Shown in pieces: positions 53,319 through 63,883 of a stretch of 64,000 nt of DNA (position 1 is its first letter; every line of letters starts with the position of its first letter). Made by a program: the position numbers and the translations under genes. Location of the stretch: contig LNDU01000047.1 in NCBI GenBank assembly GCA_001464735.1, forward strand, positions 140,238 through 204,237, given 5' to 3'. The DNA is from Nitrospira sp. Ga0074138. GTDB taxonomy: Bacteria > Nitrospirota > Nitrospiria > Nitrospirales > Nitrospiraceae. The notes below the pieces were generated by a model, which searched no databases, was not told where the DNA came from, and was given only the letters and a program-made list of their open reading frames with translations.

Positions 53319-55744
53319 ACTTCCGCCGCACCAACTGGGCCGCGCCGTCCAAGCACCTCCCGACGCCCATCACGACCCGCCGCCCCCACAATGCCTTCCG
53401 ATTCCATCTGTTCGATCATGCGCGCAGCCCGGGGATAGCCGACCCGCAGTCGGCGCTGGATCAGTGAAGCTGAGGCCTGCCCCGTAGACAGGACCAGTTC
53501 TTTCGCTTGCTCGTACACCTCGTCTTTAGCCTCTTCCTCAGCCGCCTCCTCCAACTTGAGGGACTGCAGCTCCTGGTTATAGATCGGCAGAGCCTGTTTC
53601 TTCACAAATTCCACCACCGAGCGGACGTCGTCATCCGACACAAAGGACCCATGCAGACGCGCGAGACGACCGGTGCCGGAGGCTAGATACAGCATATCGC
53701 CCCGGCCGAGGAGAGCCTCCGCTCCATTCGCATCAAGAATGGTTCGCGAGTCGGTCTTCGAAGAGACTTGGAACGCAATGCGTGCTGGGAAATTCGCTTT
53801 AATCAAGCCGGTCAGTACATCGACGGATGGACGCTGAGTGGCCAGCACCAGATGAATGCCGGAGGCCCGGGCCATCTGCGCAAGTCGGGCGATCTTGTCT
53901 TCCACATCTTTCGGAGCGACCATCATCAGATCCGCCAGTTCATCGATCATGACGACGATAAACGGCAGCGGTTCCGGCGGCGTCGGTTTCGGCTGCATGC
54001 AACCCCGCTCACCCTCGGCGATCGAGGTTTCACCGGCGGAGAGACGCTCTTCTTCAGAGAGAAACTTCATCGGAAGCTCAGTCTGCTCGACGCCCGGTGC
54101 GTTATTTTCAGCAAACACCTCGTGCAAACCAGCAACCTTTCGATTATACGCATCAATGTTCCGCACACCGGCTTCCGCCAGCAACTTATATCGCCGCTCC
54201 ATCTCAGCGACGACCCATCCCAGGCCTCTTGCTGCTGACTTGGGGTCCGTAATCACCGGCCGCAAGAGATGTGGGATACCCTCATACGACTGGAACTCAA
54301 GCATCTTCGGATCAATGAGCAACAGTTTCACTTCGCTCGGCTTGGCGGAAAAGAGGATACTGAGTAACATCGTGTTCAGGCTGACGCTCTTCCCAGCGCC
54401 CGTCGCTCCGGCCACCAAGAGATGCGGCATCGTCTTTAAATCTGCCGTGCTGGGCGCACCGAAAATATCCTTGCCCAGCGCCAGTGTGAGCCTGGACCTT
54501 GCCCGCCGAAAGGCCTCGCTCATGACAACTTCTTTCAGGGACACCGTTTCTCGAGACCGGTTCGGCACCTCAATGCCGACCACGGATTTCCCCGGTAACG
54601 GTGCAACGATGCGTAGACTCGTCGCCTTCAGCGCCAATGCCAGGTCGTCGGCCAGATTCACAATGCGGGCGACCTTCGTGCCTGGCCCCGGCTCAAATTC
54701 GTACATAGTGACGACGGGACCTGGTCTCACTTCCGTCACAATGCCCTCGATACCGAAACTCATCAGTGCGCGTGATAAGATCTCGGACTGTGCCTTGAGT
54801 TCCTCATCCGACATCCGATCCATCGGCCCAGAGGGATCACTTAACAGAATCTCCGGGTCAGGGAGCTGATAGTTTTCGGACTCAGCTGTCGGAACAACCA
54901 CTTCCGATTCAGCCGTTTGCGCGTCCCATGTTGGGATTGCGACAGGGAATGGCTGGATGATCGGACCTGGAGGAGTCTGGGTTGGGGTCAGCTCCAACTC
55001 CCCGATTCCTTCAGTGGCTGACTCCTCTCCTCGAGTGACGGCTGCTGGCTTGGACGACCTCGCTCGTGACCGTCGATTGCCGATCTCTTTCTCGACCTCA
55101 ATTGATCGCTCCGGCATCACCGCGGACACCCCTTCGCGGAGAGTGGCCCAACAGGCCGGCACCCGACGCACGGCTTCCGCCAAGGACAGAGGGGTTGTCA
55201 ACAAGAGGGATACTAGGAATCCTGTTATGACCAGAATATGGGCCCCGGTCCCGGCAAAGACGGCGCGGAGTCCCTCGGCGATCGTCTGGCCAACGACACC
55301 ACCGCCCATCCCGCGGGAAATCATTCCACTGGTCAGGGTTGGAACCCCCGTCGTTTCAAGATGCAGAAAGGCGCTCAGGAAGAAGACGGCGGCTAAGGAG
55401 CTGGCGGCTGTCCGCAGCGTAAGACTCACCGGAGCTTGAGAGAAACACCGAACTCCCAACCGCCCCAGCAGCACAGGAAAGAGATAGGCTGCTCCACCGA
55501 TACCAAAAAAGAACCCACCGGCCAACAACGCGCCGAACGAACCAATAAGATTACGTGGCGGATCGCCATCCGGCACACCAGTCGCCAGCATCTTCGCCTC
55601 TCCCGGCACAAAAGACAGGAGGCTCAAGAGCATCAGCAGACTCAGCGCGATCAAGATTACGCCGATCACTTCTCGCTGAATATGAGAAGGGGGAGATGGG
55701 GCGCGGCGGGGTTCTCCCCGCTTCGCCGAGGCGGTGACACCCAT
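53315..55744 (-). CDS. ftsK: DNA translocase FtsK
   Basis: 809 residues. Four or five N-terminal membrane helices (about 25-190) are followed by an acidic linker. The motor domain has Walker A VAGATGAGKSVSLNTML and Walker B VVMIDELADLMM, and ATQRPSVDVLTGLIKANFPA. The C-terminal gamma winged helix (STGQASASLIQRRLRVGYPR) recognises chromosome-orienting KOPS sequences and activates XerCD at dif. It coordinates chromosome segregation with division. The linker is short compared with E. coli FtsK. Confidence 0.96.
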   Translation of the reverse strand: MGVTASAKRGEPRRAPSPPSHIQREVIGVILIALSLLMLLSLLSFVPGEAKMLATGVPDGDPPRNLIGSFGALLAGGFFFGIGGAAYLFPVLLGRLGVRCFSQAPVSLTLRTAASSLAAVFFLSAFLHLETTGVPTLTSGMISRGMGGGVVGQTIAEGLRAVFAGTGAHILVITGFLVSLLLTTPLSLAEAVRRVPACWATLREGVSAVMPERSIEVEKEIGNRRSRARSSKPAAVTRGEESATEGIGELELTPTQTPPGPIIQPFPVAIPTWDAQTAESEVVVPTAESENYQLPDPEILLSDPSGPMDRMSDEELKAQSEILSRALMSFGIEGIVTEVRPGPVVTMYEFEPGPGTKVARIVNLADDLALALKATSLRIVAPLPGKSVVGIEVPNRSRETVSLKEVVMSEAFRRARSRLTLALGKDIFGAPSTADLKTMPHLLVAGATGAGKSVSLNTMLLSILFSAKPSEVKLLLIDPKMLEFQSYEGIPHLLRPVITDPKSAARGLGWVVAEMERRYKLLAEAGVRNIDAYNRKVAGLHEVFAENNAPGVEQTELPMKFLSEEERLSAGETSIAEGERGCMQPKPTPPEPLPFIVVMIDELADLMMVAPKDVEDKIARLAQMARASGIHLVLATQRPSVDVLTGLIKANFPARIAFQVSSKTDSRTILDANGAEALLGRGDMLYLASGTGRLARLHGSFVSDDDVRSVVEFVKKQALPIYNQELQSLKLEEAAEEEAKDEVYEQAKELVLSTGQASASLIQRRLRVGYPRAARMIEQMESEGIVGAAGRDGRREVLGRRGPVGAAEV

Positions 55745-55837
55745 GGGTCGAATGCTAACACAGGGGCAGGGTCATTTCAAACGAACGCGCATCTGAGTCA
55801 CCGGCAGCCCAGCGTGCCTGTCAAACCAAACGGTGCG

Positions 55838-56512
55838 TCACAATGGAACGGACGGTGTCGTGTGCCGAATGATCTTGCCTTCCACCAGATAGACGACCAA
55901 CTCGGCGATGTTGGTGGCATGATCGGCCACTCGCTCGAGCGACTTGGCGATAAAACTCAACCGAATGGCCCGTGAAATCGTATGCGGATTTTCCATCATG
56001 AAGGAGAGCAGTTCACGAAATAACTGTTCCATAAGATCATCAACGAAGTCATCATCGATGATCACTTTCCGAGCCAGCGTGGAATCCTCTTTGACAAAGG
56101 CATCAATGCTTTCCTTCACCATGACCCGTGCGAGGCTCCCCATACGCGGAATATCGATGTAGGGCTTGAGTTGGGGCTCTTCGTTCAGTTCGATCGCTCG
56201 CTCACAGATACTCTCTGCCAGGTCACTGATACGTTCGAGCTCAGTGGACAGTTTCATGGCCGTCGTCACCAACCGCAGATCGTGCGCCGCCGGCTGGTGG
56301 AGTGCCAACAATTCGATGCAAGCCTCATCGATCTCTACATCCATCGCATTCACTTTATGATCTCGCTCGATCACGCGGCAGGCCAGGGCCGCGTCTCGCG
56401 TCACCAATGCGGTCAGCGCCTTATCGATTTGGTCTTCTACGAGGCCGGCCATTCGCACCAGCTTCGTCTTGAGTTCGGCAAGTTCTTCGTCGAAATGTCG
56501 TTTTTGAACCAT
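55838..56512 (-). CDS. phoU: Phosphate-specific transport accessory protein PhoU
   Basis: About 224 residues from ATG 56512, which is preferred to the longer frame because it starts four bases after pstB and has MVQKRHFDEELAEL as expected. The two three-helix halves carry ERDHKVNAMDVEIDEACIEL and the LERISDLAESICE / LERVADHATNIAE metal-binding repeats. PhoU links the Pst transporter to the PhoR kinase, and it closes the pst operon. Confidence 0.95.
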   Translation of the reverse strand: MVQKRHFDEELAELKTKLVRMAGLVEDQIDKALTALVTRDAALACRVIERDHKVNAMDVEIDEACIELLALHQPAAHDLRLVTTAMKLSTELERISDLAESICERAIELNEEPQLKPYIDIPRMGSLARVMVKESIDAFVKEDSTLARKVIIDDDFVDDLMEQLFRELLSFMMENPHTISRAIRLSFIAKSLERVADHATNIAELVVYLVEGKIIRHTTPSVPL

Positions 56513-56516
56513 GGCG

Positions 56517-57395
56517 TCACCCGAATCGTCCAGTGATGTAATCTTCCGTCTGCTTCTTTGAGGGGTTCGTGAACAGCTGCTTCGTGAGACCATACTCGAC
56601 TAATTGGCCGAGGTACATGAACGCGGTCCGATCCGACACTCGGGCAGCCTGTTGCATGTTGTGCGTCACAATGACGATCGTCAACTCTTTCTTCAGGGAA
56701 AACAGCAACTCTTCTATGATGCCGGTAGCGATTGGATCTAAGGCGGAACAGGGCTCATCCATCAAGAGAACATCCGGCTTGACGGCGAGGGCCCGCGCAA
56801 TGCAGAGCCGCTGCTGCTGACCGCCGGACAAGCCGAGCGCGCTCGTGTGGAGCCGGTCCTTCACTTCCTCCCATAAGCCGGCGCCTCGGAGACTTCGCTC
56901 GACGATCTCTTCCAACACCGCCCGATTGTTCAACCCTTGCAGCCGCGGACCGTACGCGACATTTTCATGGATCGACTTGGGAAATGGATTGGATTTTTGA
57001 AACACCATGCCCACGCGTTTTCGGAGATCGGTGATGTCGATCAACGGATTGAAGATATCCACGCCATCGATGAGGATATTTCCTTCATACCTCGCGCCTT
57101 CAATGAGATCGTTCAAACGATTCATGCAGCGGAGCAATGTCGATTTCCCGCATCCGGACGGCCCAATGAAGGCAGTCACTTGGTTTTCTGGAATACCCAG
57201 ATCAATCTTGAACAGAGACTGGACCGGCCCATAGAAAAAGTTGAAGCCCTGCACCAGAAGCTTCGGCTTCCCCTGAGCACTGGGCTGAGGCGTCACATCG
57301 GAATCATGAGGGTCCATGCTCTCCATCTCCAGTGAGGCAACAGCGGGTGAGAGGGTAGTGATACCGGATGTCACTTCAGACTGCTGATCCAGCAT
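56517..57395 (-). CDS. pstB: Phosphate ABC transporter ATP-binding protein PstB
   Basis: 292 residues. Walker [20 protein letters not shown], signature [17 protein letters not shown], Walker [16 protein letters not shown]. The N-terminal 40 residues are an unusual polar extension before the ABC domain proper. The start overlaps pstA by 20 bases. It powers phosphate import through PstA/PstC. Confidence 0.96.
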   Translation of the reverse strand: MLDQQSEVTSGITTLSPAVASLEMESMDPHDSDVTPQPSAQGKPKLLVQGFNFFYGPVQSLFKIDLGIPENQVTAFIGPSGCGKSTLLRCMNRLNDLIEGARYEGNILIDGVDIFNPLIDITDLRKRVGMVFQKSNPFPKSIHENVAYGPRLQGLNNRAVLEEIVERSLRGAGLWEEVKDRLHTSALGLSGGQQQRLCIARALAVKPDVLLMDEPCSALDPIATGIIEELLFSLKKELTIVIVTHNMQQAARVSDRTAFMYLGQLVEYGLTKQLFTNPSKKQTEDYITGRFG

Positions 57396-58791
57396 ATTTC
57401 CTCCTCATTCGATTTCGCAAGAGGATGCCCGTGAGGTTAAGCGTCACCACCACAAGAATCAATACCAATGTGGTCACATAGACCATCGGCTTGGCAGCCT
57501 CCACATTTGGCGATTGAAACCCCACGTCATAAATATGAAAACCCAAATGCATGAACTTTCGGTCCAGGTGAATGAACGGCCAGGTCCAGTCGATCGGCAT
57601 GGCCGGTGCCAGTTTGACGACGCCGGTCAACATCAAGGGCGCCACCTCGCCAGCCGCACGAGCCATGGCCAAGATCAGTCCGGTCAAGATGCCTGGAAGT
57701 GCCGTGGGAAGCACGACTTTCCATATTGTTTCCCATTTGGTCGCGCCCAAGCCAATCGACCCTTCTCGATACTCCCTTGGCACGGCTGCCAACCCCTCTT
57801 CAGTTGCGACGATCACGACGGGAACCGTCAAAAGCGCCAGCGTCAATGAGGCCCACAGGATTCCACCCGTGCCGAATGTCGGGGTGGGCAGTCGGTCAGA
57901 GAACCACAGCGCATCAATTGTACCGCCAACACCGTAGACGAAAAACCCCAATCCAAATACGCCGAAAACGATCGAAGGAACCCCGGCGAGATTGTTGACG
58001 GCGATGCGGACGGTCCGCACGATGACGCCTTGACGGGCATACTCCCTGAGATACAGAGCACCGATGACACCAAAGGGGGTCACGACAAAGCTCATGATCA
58101 TCACCATCATGACCGTGCCAAAAATGGCCGGGAAGATACCGCCCTCCGTGTTGGCTTCTCGTGGCTCCGTGGTCAGCACCATCCAGAGGTTTCCAGCATA
58201 GACCCACACCTTCTCCAACTTCGAAAGGTCGTTCGGGCGCAAGACTCGTATGACTTGGCTGAGCGCAACGGACTTTTCTCTGCCATTGGCATCGACGGCG
58301 ACCAAGGAGTAGGAGCTCTCTGCCTCGCCTGAGTCCGCCTGTTGAAGCAGAGTCGGGAGGGACTGCCATACGGCCTCCGAGCCTTCAGCCACAGTTTGGT
58401 CTTCCTTGGCCAGCGTCCGGAGCCGGCCATAGAAGTTCCCCCACTCGCGCCGCTCCACCATCACGAGATCGGCCGGCGTGGCGCGTTCGATGATCTGCTC
58501 AGTGTTGATCCACCGATAGTCGAGCCCGTACAGGTCGCGATTGCCGATCTTCATCCTGATTCGCGGGACTCCTTTCGGACCGACTTCTTCGCCGGCCAAC
58601 TGACCGATCACATGTTTTCCGTCCTTCAGCGTCAATTCGACGAGATCAGCCGGCCAAAAATACCCGAACCCGTTGAGGAGGATGAGCACCAGGAGCCCAC
58701 CGATCATGAGGAGTGAAATGGAAAGCCCAGCCCCGCAGCCCCAAATGAAGAGCTCACCGCTTGCCATGAAGTGCTTGACCCACTGTTTCAT
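57376..58791 (-). CDS. pstA: Phosphate ABC transporter permease PstA, extended form
   Basis: 471 residues, against about 300 in E. coli. The first membrane helix (about 15-45) is followed by a soluble domain of roughly 180 residues. The C-terminal permease has [21 protein letters not shown], the EAA loop that contacts PstB, and [15 protein letters not shown]. Enlarged PstA/PstC pairs are known in Pseudomonas. Confidence 0.94.
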   Translation of the reverse strand: MKQWVKHFMASGELFIWGCGAGLSISLLMIGGLLVLILLNGFGYFWPADLVELTLKDGKHVIGQLAGEEVGPKGVPRIRMKIGNRDLYGLDYRWINTEQIIERATPADLVMVERREWGNFYGRLRTLAKEDQTVAEGSEAVWQSLPTLLQQADSGEAESSYSLVAVDANGREKSVALSQVIRVLRPNDLSKLEKVWVYAGNLWMVLTTEPREANTEGGIFPAIFGTVMMVMIMSFVVTPFGVIGALYLREYARQGVIVRTVRIAVNNLAGVPSIVFGVFGLGFFVYGVGGTIDALWFSDRLPTPTFGTGGILWASLTLALLTVPVVIVATEEGLAAVPREYREGSIGLGATKWETIWKVVLPTALPGILTGLILAMARAAGEVAPLMLTGVVKLAPAMPIDWTWPFIHLDRKFMHLGFHIYDVGFQSPNVEAAKPMVYVTTLVLILVVVTLNLTGILLRNRMRRKYAGSAV

Positions 58792-58886
58792 CGAATCACT
58801 CGTACCCCAAACTTCGTCAGACTTGCGTCCAACAACTGAACTCTACCCACTAGCCTGGAATGTCATCTTGTGAGAATCTTGTCGCA

Positions 58887-61208
58887 CTAGAATTGGCTAT
58901 ATTTCTCCCTGAGTCGCTGTCGAACCAGCTCCGCAACCGTATTGAGCAGAAAGGTCGCGATAAAGAGGAGCAAGCCTGCCAAAAAGAGTGTGCGATACAA
59001 GGTCCCGCCATGCGGCGCCTCAGGGATCTCCACGGCGATATTCGCGGACAGGGTTCGAAACCCGTTGAAGAGGCTCCAATCCATAATCGGCGTATTGCCG
59101 GTCGCCATCAGCACGATCATGGTCTCTCCAACCGCCCGGCCGAAGCCGATCATCAATGCCGAGAAGATGCCTGGGCTGGCCGAGATCAGAACGAGATCGG
59201 TGAGCGTTTGCCACCGCGTGGCGCCGAGCGCCAAGGACCCGGCGATCAGATTCTTTGGAACATTGGAGAGCGCTTCTTCAGAAATGCTGTAGATGATGGG
59301 AATGATGGCAAATCCCATGGCCACCCCGACCACGATGGCGTTGCGCTGGTCATAATTCAGACCGAGATGAGTCTGGAGCCACGGTTTAAAATGGCCATCG
59401 AACAAGAAGGCCTCCCACCACGCGTTGGTCTCAAGGCACCCCCAGACCACGGCGATGATGATCGGCATCATGAGCAGCGCCTCCGCACCAGGCCTGACAC
59501 GATGCTTGAGGGAGGCAGGGAGCAAGAGAAAGAGTCCGGTGGAAAGAGCAATGACCAAGGGCATCACCAAGACCATCCCCGTCATGGCGGGAAAGTTCCG
59601 CTCCAGGACCGAGGCAAACCAGAGGCCGGCCAGAAATCCAAGCACCACGGTGGGCAGCGCTGCCATAATTTCAATTATAGGCTTGATCTTGGCCCGGAGA
59701 TCCGGATGCATGAACATGGCGGTGTAGATGGCGGCCAATACCGCCAATGGCACAGCCAGGAGTACGGCATAGATGGTGCCCTTAATGGTTCCAAAGATCA
59801 GCGGGGTCAAGCTGAACTTGGCCTCAAAGTCGTCCGACCCACTTGAGGATTGCCAGACAAGTTCAGGCCGATCATACCCCTCGTACATCACGGGAGAGAA
59901 CAAGGTGGCCAAAGTGATTTCTGGGTAGGGATTCGAAATGTCGTAATGCACCAGTCGATCATTTTCGGCGAGACCGACCAAGCCATCCGCCTTGGGAGAA
60001 AAATAGGTACTACGGAGCGCCCCCTGTTGCGGAGCGAGTGTCAGCAGCGTTTGTGCGGAGGTCGAATGGTGCAGACGGATTTCTCCCCCGCCATCGGTCG
60101 TGATGAATCCTTTATCGCGCTGGGAAATCGTGATGTCGGTGACCGCACTTTGATGAGGGGCAAACCGATGGATACGCGTCATATGGGTCGTATTCGTCGC
60201 AGCATGTTCCCGCACGGGCATCCACACGGCAATCTGCCCGGACGCATCGCCGACCACAAGACTCCGATCACTCATCAAATAGGCCAGTGCGGTAATCGCG
60301 TCACTTTCTTCAGAAGCCTGACTTATCGCAACAAGACCGGGCTTCGCCGGTTCCCGGAGGTCGAAATGGTAGATCTTGCCCTCTTCCGTACCGACAGCGA
60401 GAAGCTCTGCCCGGCTCGCGAGTGTGATCGCCGTCACCCGACCAGGGATGCTGGATGTGAGATCGACCTGTGTGATCGAAGCCTCGGCGGTTCCATCGGG
60501 ACGGGATACGCTCCGGCTCGTGGTGAGCCAGAGATGCTGATCTTGAAGCAGCGCGGCAACCCGAACATCGGAGTCCGTGCTCTGATATGCCATCTTGGTG
60601 ATTGGTTGCGGAGTTGGTGCGGCAACCATCGGAGTCCCAACCGTGACGGACGGGGCAATGGAACGTTCGTTCCCTTGGAAGTCCTGAGTGAATTCGATTG
60701 CCACAGGGATAACGCGGCCGTCTTCCGTCCCCATGGCGAGAGAGTGCCCTTTCCCAAGAGCACGGGCGACAGCGGTTACCGATCCGTCTGGCAGCAGCAC
60801 ACGCGGATGGATTTCTGGTGTCGTGGGAGTCGTTCCCGCTAAGAAGACAAACTCGAGGGAACCACCACGTAGCACATAGGCGAGCTCCTGATGCTCGTCG
60901 ATTCCGATGAGCGCTGACGTCGAGGGACGCTCAAGCGGGGAGAGTGCAATCGGCTCGGTCAGGGTGGCGTGGGGCGGTTGAAAGAGTGGGATGACTTCTT
61001 TCACCAGAAAGATGCACATCCCAATAATACAGAGGATGATGCTGATCCCACCGGACTTGATAATAACGTTGGTCAGCCCATCCGTGATTGACCTGATTTG
61101 GCGTCGACTGAACAGTCCACCCACCAGGGCCGGGGTTGGAATTGACCCCCGACCCGGGGAGGGCTCTCCTTGAAGGACCGATATTGGAGTAAGTGGCGGC
61201 ACGTTCAT
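58887..61208 (-). CDS. pstC: Phosphate ABC transporter permease PstC with large soluble domain
   Basis: 773 residues, more than twice the E. coli length. One N-terminal membrane helix (about 45-70) is followed by a soluble region of some 370 residues with repeated WD-like blades (ATGT-like repeats such as AVGTEEGKIYHFDLRE and VVGDASGQIAVWMPVRE), probably a periplasmic beta propeller. The permease (about 470-773) includes GSLALGATRWQTLTDLVLISA, the EAA loop. The propeller may contact PstS or the porin. Long PstC proteins are known, for example in Pseudomonas. Confidence 0.93.
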   Translation of the reverse strand: MNVPPLTPISVLQGEPSPGRGSIPTPALVGGLFSRRQIRSITDGLTNVIIKSGGISIILCIIGMCIFLVKEVIPLFQPPHATLTEPIALSPLERPSTSALIGIDEHQELAYVLRGGSLEFVFLAGTTPTTPEIHPRVLLPDGSVTAVARALGKGHSLAMGTEDGRVIPVAIEFTQDFQGNERSIAPSVTVGTPMVAAPTPQPITKMAYQSTDSDVRVAALLQDQHLWLTTSRSVSRPDGTAEASITQVDLTSSIPGRVTAITLASRAELLAVGTEEGKIYHFDLREPAKPGLVAISQASEESDAITALAYLMSDRSLVVGDASGQIAVWMPVREHAATNTTHMTRIHRFAPHQSAVTDITISQRDKGFITTDGGGEIRLHHSTSAQTLLTLAPQQGALRSTYFSPKADGLVGLAENDRLVHYDISNPYPEITLATLFSPVMYEGYDRPELVWQSSSGSDDFEAKFSLTPLIFGTIKGTIYAVLLAVPLAVLAAIYTAMFMHPDLRAKIKPIIEIMAALPTVVLGFLAGLWFASVLERNFPAMTGMVLVMPLVIALSTGLFLLLPASLKHRVRPGAEALLMMPIIIAVVWGCLETNAWWEAFLFDGHFKPWLQTHLGLNYDQRNAIVVGVAMGFAIIPIIYSISEEALSNVPKNLIAGSLALGATRWQTLTDLVLISASPGIFSALMIGFGRAVGETMIVLMATGNTPIMDWSLFNGFRTLSANIAVEIPEAPHGGTLYRTLFLAGLLLFIATFLLNTVAELVRQRLREKYSQF

Positions 61209-61288
61209 GCTTTGACTTTCGATGTCCGTTCCAACGTTTCAGCTTTACGCTTCTCACAAGTCTGCCCACTCCAGACACGGCCTTAGAC

Positions 61289-62281
61289 TTATTCGATTTT
61301 TGCAGATTCCTTTTCAATCACCGACTGCGGGAGCGGAAAGAAACCATCCTTGATGACGATGGCTTGCCCTTCCTTGCTATAAATAAACTTGATGAACTCC
61401 TTCACGAGCGGATCAAGCGGCTTGTTCGGCGCTTTATTGACGTACACCAACAAATGCCGCCAGAGGGGATAGGACCCGTTCATGGCATTGGCCTGCGATG
61501 GCTCCACAAAGGGTGCACCCTCTTTTTCGGCTAATGGAAGGACTCGAACACCGGACGTCAAGTACCCGATCCCGCTATAACCGATACCAGCCGGATCTTC
61601 CGTGATGCCCTGCACCACGGAGGCAGAACCAGGCTGTTCCTTCACCTCGTCTTTATAGTCGCCGTTTTTCAACGCGAACTCTTTGAAAAATCCGTAGGTT
61701 CCGGATGCCGAGTTTCGGCCATAGATACTGATTGGCGAGGTGGCCACTTCACCTGTAACTCCTAGCTGGCCCCACCGATCAAGGGTTTGCGACGCCCCAA
61801 ATCGGCGGGTCTTTGAGAAGATCGCATCGACTTGCGCCATCGTGAGTCCTTGGACAGAGTTGTCCTTGTTGACATAGACGGCCAGCGCATCGATGGCGAC
61901 CGGAAATGCGGTTGGCTTATACCGGAATTTTCTTTCGAAGGCATCGAGCTCGGTATTTTTCATCGCGCGGGACATTGGTCCAAGCTGCGCCGTTCCCTCG
62001 ATCAAGGCCGGAGGTGCGGTGCTCGATCCCTTGCCTTCGATTTGAATTTTGACGCTTGGATATTGTTTGCGAAAGCCTTCAGCCCAGAGCGTCATGAGGT
62101 TGTTGAGCGTATCCGAACCGATGCTGTTGACATTCCCTGATACCCCGCTGACTTTGAGGTACCCCTTCAAGGCCGGATCCAGCACGATATGGTCATCGGC
62201 ATAGACAGAGGGGAGGCCCGAAACAAGAGCTCCAATAAGGGCGATGCAGGTGAGTCCAGACTTGGCAGCCGATATGTTCAT
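61289..62281 (-). CDS. pstS: Phosphate-binding periplasmic protein PstS
   Basis: About 330 residues from ATG 62281, with AAAGGA upstream; ATG 62299 is possible. A signal peptide ([20 protein letters not shown]) precedes the binding protein fold. [31 protein letters not shown] and [12 protein letters not shown], and [14 protein letters not shown] are phosphate-binding loops of the PBP2 PstS family. It starts the operon order pstS-pstC-pstA-pstB-phoU. Three 11-bp-spaced repeats resembling a Pho box lie upstream. Confidence 0.95.
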   Translation of the reverse strand: MNISAAKSGLTCIALIGALVSGLPSVYADDHIVLDPALKGYLKVSGVSGNVNSIGSDTLNNLMTLWAEGFRKQYPSVKIQIEGKGSSTAPPALIEGTAQLGPMSRAMKNTELDAFERKFRYKPTAFPVAIDALAVYVNKDNSVQGLTMAQVDAIFSKTRRFGASQTLDRWGQLGVTGEVATSPISIYGRNSASGTYGFFKEFALKNGDYKDEVKEQPGSASVVQGITEDPAGIGYSGIGYLTSGVRVLPLAEKEGAPFVEPSQANAMNGSYPLWRHLLVYVNKAPNKPLDPLVKEFIKFIYSKEGQAIVIKDGFFPLPQSVIEKESAKIE

Positions 62282-62344
62282 AAACAGTCCTTTCGTCATC
62301 ACTGACTGATTCCATTGGCACAATAACCCTGTCGTATTGCCACC

Positions 62345-62373
62345 ACATTACGCGAATGTTACAGGCATGTTAC
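62345..62373 (-). promoter_or_regulatory. Pho-box-like direct repeats upstream of pstS
   Basis: On the plus strand ATGTTAC occurs at 62356-62362 and 62367-62373, with a degenerate copy ACATTAC at 62345-62351, giving an exact 11-base period. The minus-strand reading is GTAACAT. PhoB boxes are direct repeats with an 11-base period, and this one sits 64-92 bases before the pstS ATG. Confidence 0.65.
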
Positions 62374-62408
62374 ATAATACACACCCTAACTTGATCGACC
62401 TTGATTAA

Positions 62409-62432
62409 AGGGGCAGGCTGTTGCCTGCCCCT
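62409..62432 (-). terminator. Hairpin downstream of the porin gene
   Basis: AGGGGCAGGC-TGTT-GCCTGCCCCT is a perfect 10-bp stem. On the minus strand it follows the porin stop by 9 bases and is followed by a weak TTTAAT tail, as expected for the end of the porin transcript. Confidence 0.65.
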
Positions 62433-62440
62433 AATCATCA

Positions 62441-63784
62441 TCAGAAGTTATACTGCAACTGCGTCCGAACAATATCGCCCTCACGGATGTTATAGGGCGC
62501 AGTCTGCGTATCGGTGCGTCTGCTCCGCGCATAGGCAATTGTGAACTCTAAGGACTTCGCGATTTGCCACTCCATCCCGACTTCCCATTCCCTGACCACA
62601 TTGAATGGAGAATTGGTCCGATGCTTCTTTCCGCCACTGTATTCCTGATACCGGACATAGGGGATAAGGGTGGTCAACCAGGGCTGGTTCACATCCCACT
62701 TATACATCCCCTGGACATAGCCGCCCTGGATGTCCCCTTCCCCAATGGCTGTTCGCGTGGCGTTCAACTGAGGACCATTGCCCCAGTTCCACTCCGCTTG
62801 GAACCCGATCGGCTGCGGATACAGCACAAAGTGCACACCGACCCGCTCGTCGAGAATGTTGCCGTTATTGACGAGTGCGGGAGTTACTGCGAGGCCAGTC
62901 CCTGATGGAGTGCCAACATTGAACGTCCCACGGTACGCATCGACGCCGAACTGGATAATCTGCCCGTAGGGTAACTCCATGGGGTACGTGGCATGCAGGA
63001 CGATATGTTTATTGTCATTACGTTCCGAGACATTGAGGGTCTGACCATTATAGACCCCGACGCCTAGGACACCATAGTCTCCGGATCCCTTGAGACCCGA
63101 GTCGACCAGTCTTCGGAATAATTTTCTGGTCTCCTTCGGCGTGTAATAAACGAAAAAGCCAAGGTCGCGCTCACCATTCACGGCGCTATTGAGGCCGTCG
63201 TCCCGGTCGAGCGCAAGTCGATTTTGACTGGACTGCAAATTTGCGAACCCGAACGGGACCTTCGATTGCCCGACGCGAACCCGCAATTCCTTTTCCTCAA
63301 AGAACAGGAAAGGCACAGGCATGAAAATATCGGCATAGGCATCGCGAAGTTGGACAAAGTGATTGCTCTGATCCCCTGTCGTGCCTGGCACAGTGCCGGC
63401 AAATTCCGGCTGAATATAAAACGACAGCCAATCCGTCACGTCGCCCGAAAAGACGAGGCGGACGCGGCGGAAGGCAAAACCTGTGTTGTCCCGAATGGTG
63501 TTATCGTACTCACTCCGTATGGATTTGTCTCCAGGAAGATAGGTATACCGGGCTTGGACATACCCGCGAATACTGATCTTGTCGAACCATTTCTTGATCG
63601 TTGCCCGCTCGGCAACGATCGCATCTTCTCGTTCATGCTCGGCCTTGAGCTTGAGCCATTCTTCCTTCGTGATCTGTCCCTTCTCGTAGAGGAGATCCTC
63701 CACGCTTGCTTGAGCCGGATTGGTCTGGAAGATCAACCCAAGACCGATTACGCATACGCTCACTGCAAACCACCATCTCTTCAT
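62441..63784 (-). CDS. Porin, OprO/OprP (phosphate-selective) family
   Basis: 447 residues. A signal peptide (WFAVSVCVIGLGLIFQTNPAQA) is followed by a short coiled-coil region (about 28-65) and a beta barrel with FAFRRVRLVFSGDVTDWLSF, the OprP family core, ending in aromatic LQYNF. Such porins bind and pass phosphate or polyphosphate in Pseudomonas. It neighbours pstS on the same strand and has a four-repeat Pho-box-like array in front, so a phosphate-starvation role is likely. Confidence 0.88.
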   Translation of the reverse strand: MKRWWFAVSVCVIGLGLIFQTNPAQASVEDLLYEKGQITKEEWLKLKAEHEREDAIVAERATIKKWFDKISIRGYVQARYTYLPGDKSIRSEYDNTIRDNTGFAFRRVRLVFSGDVTDWLSFYIQPEFAGTVPGTTGDQSNHFVQLRDAYADIFMPVPFLFFEEKELRVRVGQSKVPFGFANLQSSQNRLALDRDDGLNSAVNGERDLGFFVYYTPKETRKLFRRLVDSGLKGSGDYGVLGVGVYNGQTLNVSERNDNKHIVLHATYPMELPYGQIIQFGVDAYRGTFNVGTPSGTGLAVTPALVNNGNILDERVGVHFVLYPQPIGFQAEWNWGNGPQLNATRTAIGEGDIQGGYVQGMYKWDVNQPWLTTLIPYVRYQEYSGGKKHRTNSPFNVVREWEVGMEWQIAKSLEFTIAYARSRRTDTQTAPYNIREGDIVRTQLQYNF

Positions 63785-63844
63785 TCCACTACCTCCCTCT
63801 AGTTGGTCATGTTTCGAATACGTGGCGAGGTATAGAGCAGGAAC

Positions 63845-63883
63845 GTTAAAGTGGTGCTACGGAGTTGTTACGTGTTCGTTAAA
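63845..63883 (-). promoter_or_regulatory. Pho-box-like array of four 11-bp repeats upstream of the porin gene
   Basis: On the plus strand GTTAAA (63845), GCTACG (63856), GTTACG (63867) and GTTAAA (63878) begin exactly 11 bases apart. Read on the minus strand the units are TTTAAC, CGTAAC, CGTAGC and TTTAAC. This matches the spacing and core (GTAAC) of the pstS repeats at 62345-62373. It lies 61-99 bases before the porin ATG. Confidence 0.65.

Noticed and set aside
58860..60842. Two long plus-strand frames (58860-59846 and 59850-60842) antisense to pstC
   Set aside because: They lie opposite a strong permease gene, have the composition of reverse-read sequence, and have no plausible start context.
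63845..63883. Four short repeats considered as a CRISPR or generic tandem repeat
   Set aside because: Units are 6 bases with 11-base period and lie in a promoter region, which fits a regulator array instead.
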